From contig CAZHRU010000011.1 of NCBI GenBank assembly GCA_964535015.1, positions 1 through 44,379 of the forward strand: a stretch of 44,379 nucleotides of DNA. The letters are read 5' to 3'. Below are positions 40,485 to 44,379 of this stretch, one piece after another. A program made the position numbers and the translations under genes. The notes beneath the pieces are model-generated. The model had not been told where the DNA came from and ran no database searches. It worked only from the letters and a program-made list of their open reading frames with translations. This stretch comes from CAZDUS01 sp964535015 (lineage in GTDB: Bacteria > Verrucomicrobiota > Kiritimatiellia > CAIKKV01 > CAITUY01). The stretch's first letter is position 1; every line of letters starts with the position of its first letter.

Positions 40485-41171
40485 CTAGGGCAACCCCTGC
40501 CTCACTGTCAATACCCGGTTAAGTCGCCCAGCCAACCCAGCGCCAATGACCTCACGGGGCTTCAGTCCCACCGCATTGCGGTCAATGCCCCGACTGACGA
40601 ACGCCGTCCCGCTCTTACTGTAAACATAGTTCGTGATCTGCCCGTCGGCATTGTGCGCCCGTGTGTAACTCACCCCATTGGGATACCCAATACCCGTCAA
40701 CCGGTTGGCCCCGTCGTAGGCAAACGTCCACGTATGGCCCGCCCAGTCCTTGACCGACGCCAACCTGCCGCCAACATCCCACCCATAACTCACCGAGAGA
40801 TTGCCCGGATAACTGATGTTCGTCACCGCCCCGGCCTTGTTGTAATGGTACTGCACCGTCGCCCCATGGTGGTCCGTCCACGACGCCAACCGTCCGGCAT
40901 TCTCGTAGGCGGCCGATGACGGCCCCGTCCCCCATGGATCCGTCATGCCGGTGAGATTCCCCGCCGCATCGTTCGTATAGGTAACCACCCCATCGGCGGA
41001 AACGACGTTACGCGGGTGGGGGGCGCGGGGGGAGGGTTGCGAAAGGGTTGCCGCGACATGGCGCAATTCGGCATTGGATGCGGTATGACGAGGGGTGGAT
41101 GCCTGCGCCCATGACACCAGTCCCATCAACCATACCAACTGAATCATCAGATTATTGCGTGTTCGGCCCAT
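40485..41171 (-). CDS. Truncated RHS/YD-repeat protein (no core signature or toxin tip)
   Basis: The protein has 228 residues from ATG 41171, which aligns base for base with the start of the full unit at 43040 (MGRTRNN versus MNRTRHN). It begins with the same signal peptide (LVWLMGLVSWAQAS) and the shared SPRAPHP-x2-VVSA segment, followed by about five YD repeats (YTNDAAGNLTGM, YENAGRLASW, YHYNKAGAVTNI, YGWDVGGRLASV, FAYDGANRLTGI). It ends in an unrelated basic tail without the RHS-associated core or a toxin domain. It is probably a degenerate or donor unit left by recombination. It lies directly upstream of the terminator. Confidence 0.75.
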   Translation of the reverse strand: MGRTRNNLMIQLVWLMGLVSWAQASTPRHTASNAELRHVAATLSQPSPRAPHPRNVVSADGVVTYTNDAAGNLTGMTDPWGTGPSSAAYENAGRLASWTDHHGATVQYHYNKAGAVTNISYPGNLSVSYGWDVGGRLASVKDWAGHTWTFAYDGANRLTGIGYPNGVSYTRAHNADGQITNYVYSKSGTAFVSRGIDRNAVGLKPREVIGAGLAGRLNRVLTVRQGLP

Positions 41172-41228
41172 TCTGGTGTAATCGTTGAATGTCGAAACGT
41201 GAAGTCCACTCAGCATGTTTCCCGCAAT

Positions 41229-41675
41229 CTACGTCAACGCCGCTGGAGAGTCATCCAAAACGTCTTGACCGTACTTCTTGAGCATTTGAGCATAGTCGCC
41301 CAATGTGACTTTGATTCGCTCGCGAACTTCCAATCCGTCAACACATGTGAAAACACGCTCCCTGACACCTCGCCTTCTCAAGAAACTACTCAGGTGTTCG
41401 CGGACTCGCACTCCTTGTTCGTCCCGTTCATCAATCGCGTCGTAATAAGTGGCTCGCTTGCCATCAATGACACGGGCGACTATGCAAGCGATGTCGCCTT
41501 CGCGTTCGTCAAGGTTACATTCGATGGCGAGATGTTTCCCCATGAAAGTGACGAACGCGAAGTTGATTTTGTCGTGCATCTCAAGTTGCGGGGCTTTGAA
41601 GGAGTGTTCAGTCGTCACGAAGGCGAAAACCTTGGACGCTTCCTCAAAAAAGCAGTTGGCGAGTTGTTTGTCCAT
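41229..41675 (-). CDS. Candidate immunity protein for the RHS toxin at 41691
   Basis: This 148-residue protein is predicted soluble, with mixed alpha/beta composition, several acidic residues and no signal peptide or membrane span. It starts 15 bases after the stop of the RHS toxin gene, the standard place for a cognate immunity gene. I do not recognise the family. A central REGDIACIVARVIDGKRATYYDAI stretch and the C-terminal LGDYAQMLKKYGQD helix are its most distinctive parts. Function is inferred from position alone. Confidence 0.6.
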   Translation of the reverse strand: MDKQLANCFFEEASKVFAFVTTEHSFKAPQLEMHDKINFAFVTFMGKHLAIECNLDEREGDIACIVARVIDGKRATYYDAIDERDEQGVRVREHLSSFLRRRGVRERVFTCVDGLEVRERIKVTLGDYAQMLKKYGQDVLDDSPAALT

Positions 41676-41690
41676 ATTACCTCAATCACT

Positions 41691-43040
41691 TTACGGCACC
41701 CGGCCTTGGTATTTGCCTGTTCGCTCAAAAACCTTGATGTAATTTTCGTACCCTGTCGTCTCGATGCGCTCCATATTATAGAACGGACTATCGGGACGAA
41801 TTCCATTTTCTACGCGCTGAAGTCGTCGAGCGAAATCAGGCCCGATGTCAACGACCTGTTTGCCGGCCAACCTTGCCTCTTGAATCCAGAGGCGGTTTGC
41901 CTCCATGCCCATTCCTTGGAAAGTTTCCGCACCAATTCGCGAAGCATAGCCTTCGACGCGGGCCATGTTCTCTCCTACGACCACAGCAGTCTGTGCACCC
42001 CCGACCATCCGAAGTCCTCCGGCACTACCCATCGCCGCCGCCATGGCCTGATCGAACGATTGATTCATTTCGAATGCACGTTGAACCGACGGAGAATACG
42101 CAATCGTTGACGCCAATCCCGGAGTATTCCGAAGGTCGTGTGCCACATCTAACACATGGGAAAATTGCTCCTGCGGCGTCGCCCGCAGCACTATTGACTC
42201 CTGTTGTTCGTCCCACGTCATCGAGGGATTCTGGAAATACACCTCTCCGCACAACCCCAACATATCCACCCACATGAGCGGATTCGCGTTGGCATACAGA
42301 TACAGGTTCGCCCCGCCCGTCATGCCCGCTGGATCACTACTCAACCACCGTTTCAACCTCGCGTCATAATACCGCGCCCCCATCCGGTACAACGCCCCAC
42401 CCTCCCATGTCACCCCGCCCCCGCCTACAAACGTGAACGGCGTCTGGTTCGTGCCCGACCTGCCCAACAACTCACCCCAGGGGGAATACGCAAACTGGTC
42501 CGTCACGTTCCCCGCGGAATCCGTCAGCGTCAGCGTCGAACCGTTCTCGTCCGCATGGAAATAGTGAATCGCGCCGTCCGCCTCAATCTGGGCCAGTAAC
42601 CCAACTCCGGGTCCCCACACCCAATACCGCACCGGCGCATTGTTCTCATCCAACTCCGCCAACGGCGCCTTGACCCGCCCTACCCGATCCACCAACACCC
42701 GCCGTGTCACCAAGTCGTCCGTCCTGACCGTCCGCGCCCCCAATCCGTCATACCCCAACTCCAGGCCTTCCGTCGGCATCGGCGGCGTTTCTGTCCATAG
42801 GTTCGTCTGCCGCAATCCCGTATACCCCGTCAATCGCCCCGCGTCGTTCCATGTCAAAGTATTGGCGGAAACAACACTACACGGGTGAGGGGCGCGAGGG
42901 GAGGGTCGCGACAGTGTTTGAACGGCCTCCTGAAGATCAACGGCGGACACGACTTGACGTGGCAGGGATGCTTGCGCCCATAACGCAAAACCCATCAATC
43001 CCAGTAGAAAGCCTACTACGTTATGTCGTGTTCGGTTCAT
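41691..43040 (-). CDS. RHS-core mini-protein with unassigned C-terminal toxin domain
   Basis: The protein has 449 residues. A signal peptide (about 1-24, WAQAS) and the SPRAPHP-x2-VVSA segment (48-59) lead into a few YD repeats and the RHS core (about 120-271), including YFHADENGSTLTLTD, YSPWGELLGRSG and the RHS-associated signature MGARYYDARLKRWLSSDPAG...NLYLYANANPLMWVD. From residue 272 the sequence departs completely from the neighbouring RHS unit. The variable tip of 178 residues has QTAVVVGENMARVEG and a distinctive end, ANRLWIQEARLAGKQVVDIGPD with FYNMERIETTGYENYIKV. This divergence point marks a polymorphic-toxin tip. Its activity is not recognised. Confidence 0.82.
   Translation of the reverse strand: MNRTRHNVVGFLLGLMGFALWAQASLPRQVVSAVDLQEAVQTLSRPSPRAPHPCSVVSANTLTWNDAGRLTGYTGLRQTNLWTETPPMPTEGLELGYDGLGARTVRTDDLVTRRVLVDRVGRVKAPLAELDENNAPVRYWVWGPGVGLLAQIEADGAIHYFHADENGSTLTLTDSAGNVTDQFAYSPWGELLGRSGTNQTPFTFVGGGGVTWEGGALYRMGARYYDARLKRWLSSDPAGMTGGANLYLYANANPLMWVDMLGLCGEVYFQNPSMTWDEQQESIVLRATPQEQFSHVLDVAHDLRNTPGLASTIAYSPSVQRAFEMNQSFDQAMAAAMGSAGGLRMVGGAQTAVVVGENMARVEGYASRIGAETFQGMGMEANRLWIQEARLAGKQVVDIGPDFARRLQRVENGIRPDSPFYNMERIETTGYENYIKVFERTGKYQGRVP
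42229..42595 (-). repeat. RHS core direct repeat (partner at 44013-44379)
   Basis: The 367 bases align without any gap to 44013-44379 at a constant offset of 1784, with only scattered substitutions. They encode the RHS core and end at the toxin divergence point. Such long direct repeats allow homologous exchange of tips. The second copy runs off the window edge. Confidence 0.85.
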
Positions 43041-43139
43041 TCCTGTCGCCTTGTCGCATATCGAGACGGAGAGGTCATGCTGAACGACGTATCATTGTCG
43101 AATGTCGAGTGGAGTGTTCGTTTTATTGGCGCACTCATG

Positions 43140-43424
43140 TCACATTTCCTTGATTCTTCCTCGCCCGATCATCTTTGAACCTTCGCGAATCTCGAAGTCC
43201 ACACCTACCGCAAGCACCTTGCCAAAGTTTTCTGGATGCAGTAACTTGATTCGAATAGGTTTCGTTTCACCAGGATTTTGTTTGTCAATCCCTAGTAATT
43301 CGATGGCGCCATCAGTCTGCAGGGCGCCAATGTAGAAAGACGGACGGTACCCTGTGGTAATCGCTGTCTTTCGTCCGCCATCTTCTGTTCGGAGTAGTGT
43401 AAGGACAGCATTGACTTCACGCAT
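43140..43424 (-). CDS. Stand-alone EF-Tu domain III-like protein, candidate immunity factor
   Basis: This 94-residue protein reads across its whole length like domain III of elongation factor Tu. GGRKTAITTGYRPSFY corresponds to GGRHTPFFKGYRPQFY, then come DGAIEL (TGTIEL), NPGETKPIRIKLLHP (MPGDNIKMVVTLIHP) and VDFEIREGSKMIGRGRI (LRFAIREGGRTVGAGVV). The GTP-binding domain and domain II are absent, so it cannot act in translation. It starts 2 bases after the stop of the RHS toxin gene, whose tip looks like an EF-Tu-directed ADP-ribosyltransferase. It therefore probably serves as immunity by mimicking the toxin's docking surface on EF-Tu (inference). Residue comparisons are from memory of the Escherichia coli sequence. 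Confidence 0.8.
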   Translation of the reverse strand: MREVNAVLTLLRTEDGGRKTAITTGYRPSFYIGALQTDGAIELLGIDKQNPGETKPIRIKLLHPENFGKVLAVGVDFEIREGSKMIGRGRIKEM

Positions 43425-43426
43425 GT

Positions 43427-44379
43427 TTACCTCCCAATCGGTATAGTCAACAATTCACTCCATGTCATGGAGTTGTTTAGTTGTGGCAACATCGAACCTT
43501 GAACATTAACGGCGGGTTTGAAGTCAAGAGGCATTCTTTCAAACTGACTGAAAACTGGATTCGGCACTTTTGTTTCGACAACATGGAACGGCACATGATC
43601 AAGTGTGTAGAGGTCTCGGCCGAAAGCAACGGCGTCTTCCGCACTTGTGGCAAACAACTTTGATTCGTACCCTCCCGGTTTCAGTTGAAAACCTCGAACT
43701 GCGATGTCGTTCAACTCAGATTTGGAAACAGCACGGTACATGGAGGTGAATCCTCCGTACTCGGCCACATCCCTCGCCAGTACCTCACCCGTTTCTCGAA
43801 CACCAACCCCAACCGCCTCGCGCAGTGCGGTTGCACGTCCGAGACTAATCACATCCGCCATGGCGAACGCGGTATTCACCGCCATCCAGCCATAATCCCC
43901 ATTCATCCGGTCTGCCGCCGCCTGCCGCATCGCTCCAACCATTGGTACGCTACCCCCCAGAAGTCCCGGCCCTTCCACCGGCGGATCAATGTTCATGAAA
44001 TCAGGTCGGGCATTCTGGAAATACACCTCCCCGCACAACCCCAACAGATCCACCCACATGAGCGGGTTTGCGTTGGCATACAGGTACAGGTTCGCCCCGC
44101 CAGCCATACCCGCCGGATCACTGCTTAGCCACCGTTTCAGGCGGGCGTCATAATATCGCGCCCCCATCCGATAGAGTGCGCCACCTTCCCACGTCACGCC
44201 ACCGCCACCCACAAAGGTAAACGGCGTCTCATTGGTGCCCGATCTGCCGAGTAACTCGCCCCAGGGGGAATACGCAAACTGGTCCGTCACGTTTCCGGCG
44301 GAATCCGTCAGTGCCAGCGTCGAGCCGTTCTCGTCCGCATGGAAATAGTGAATCGCGCCGTCCGCCTCAATCTGGGCCA
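43427..44379 (-). CDS. RHS protein with TreTu-like ADP-ribosyltransferase tip (5' end outside window)
   Basis: The open frame continues to the window edge, so the N-terminus is missing. The visible RHS core (YFHADENGSTLALTD, SPWGELLGRSG, RYYDARLKRWLSSDPAG, NLYLYANANPLMWVD) is nearly identical to that of the unit at 41691. After GEVYFQN it diverges. A helical pre-toxin segment (GAMRQAAADRM through DVISLGRATALREA) leads to a tip of about 100 residues with MYRAVSKSELNDI, KLFATSAEDAVAFGRDLY and VETKVPNPVF. The YR, FATS and Glu arrangement suits an ADP-ribosyltransferase fold and resembles, from memory, the TreTu toxins that modify EF-Tu. The EF-Tu domain III-like gene follows 2 bases after its stop. 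Confidence 0.8.
   Translation of the reverse strand, partial: AQIEADGAIHYFHADENGSTLALTDSAGNVTDQFAYSPWGELLGRSGTNETPFTFVGGGGVTWEGGALYRMGARYYDARLKRWLSSDPAGMAGGANLYLYANANPLMWVDLLGLCGEVYFQNARPDFMNIDPPVEGPGLLGGSVPMVGAMRQAAADRMNGDYGWMAVNTAFAMADVISLGRATALREAVGVGVRETGEVLARDVAEYGGFTSMYRAVSKSELNDIAVRGFQLKPGGYESKLFATSAEDAVAFGRDLYTLDHVPFHVVETKVPNPVFSQFERMPLDFKPAVNVQGSMLPQLNNSMTWSELLTIPIGR

Overview
The window (44.4 kb) looks like a chromosomal contig from a Gram-negative, LPS-bearing bacterium. It encodes lpxA, fabZ, kdsA, kdsB, lptA/B/C, a heptose-7-phosphate kinase, a secretin and several predicted outer-membrane barrels. HPr, enzyme I and HPr kinase sit beside the lpt genes, signal-peptide-bearing RHS mini-proteins are present, and the layout is otherwise non-proteobacterial. 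Together these point to the PVC superphylum (Kiritimatiellota / Lentisphaerota / Verrucomicrobiota). That placement is inference; no 16S gene is present.

Layout. (1) 1-8.4 kb, plus strand, visibly less GC-rich than the rest: the 3' end of thiC, a type I DAHP synthase, then a transition-metal uptake region. It holds a small His/Cys membrane peptide, an outer-membrane barrel with a His-rich segment, a ZnuA-type binding protein, a BioB/HydE-like radical SAM protein and a ZnuB-type permease. A NikR-type operator (GTGTTAC-N14-GTAACAC) then precedes a second barrel, a CbiM/NikM-PDGLE nickel/cobalt ECF component and nikR. No transporter ATPase is present. (2) 8.4-13 kb, minus strand: a sulfur/persulfide operon of an exported metallo-beta-lactamase with rhodanese repeats and two YeeE/YedE proteins, one carrying three rhodanese domains. 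(3) 13-18.5 kb: ADP-ribosylglycohydrolase, WYL regulator, a small Cys protein, Nudix hydrolase, folC and a PHP phosphatase, flanked by two copies of a palindromic REP-like repeat. (4) 18.5-37.7 kb: a co-linear minus-strand run of 21 genes, dnaX-ybaB-recR-yggS-(AsmA-like)-rfaE1-kdsB-kdsA-lptC-lptA-lptB-hpf-hprK-ptsH-ptsI-metK-fabZ-lpxA-gspD-gspE-gspF, headed by the SRP RNA gene. It couples DNA repair, envelope lipid synthesis and export, a regulatory PTS and a type II secretion core. (5) 38.1-40.4 kb: tRNA-Arg(CCG), serC and a cation diffusion facilitator with a terminator just upstream of it. (6) 40.5 kb to the end: an RHS polymorphic-toxin cluster with one truncated unit and two toxin/immunity pairs.

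The most exciting item is the last pair. The RHS protein's C-terminal domain looks like an ADP-ribosyltransferase of the TreTu (EF-Tu-modifying) kind, and the gene immediately downstream encodes a free-standing EF-Tu domain III look-alike. This suggests immunity by mimicry of the target. Other points of note are heptamer-period repeats at four gene boundaries, an HPr kinase with Gln at the usual catalytic His, and a metal-uptake locus with a radical SAM enzyme between its binding protein and permease.
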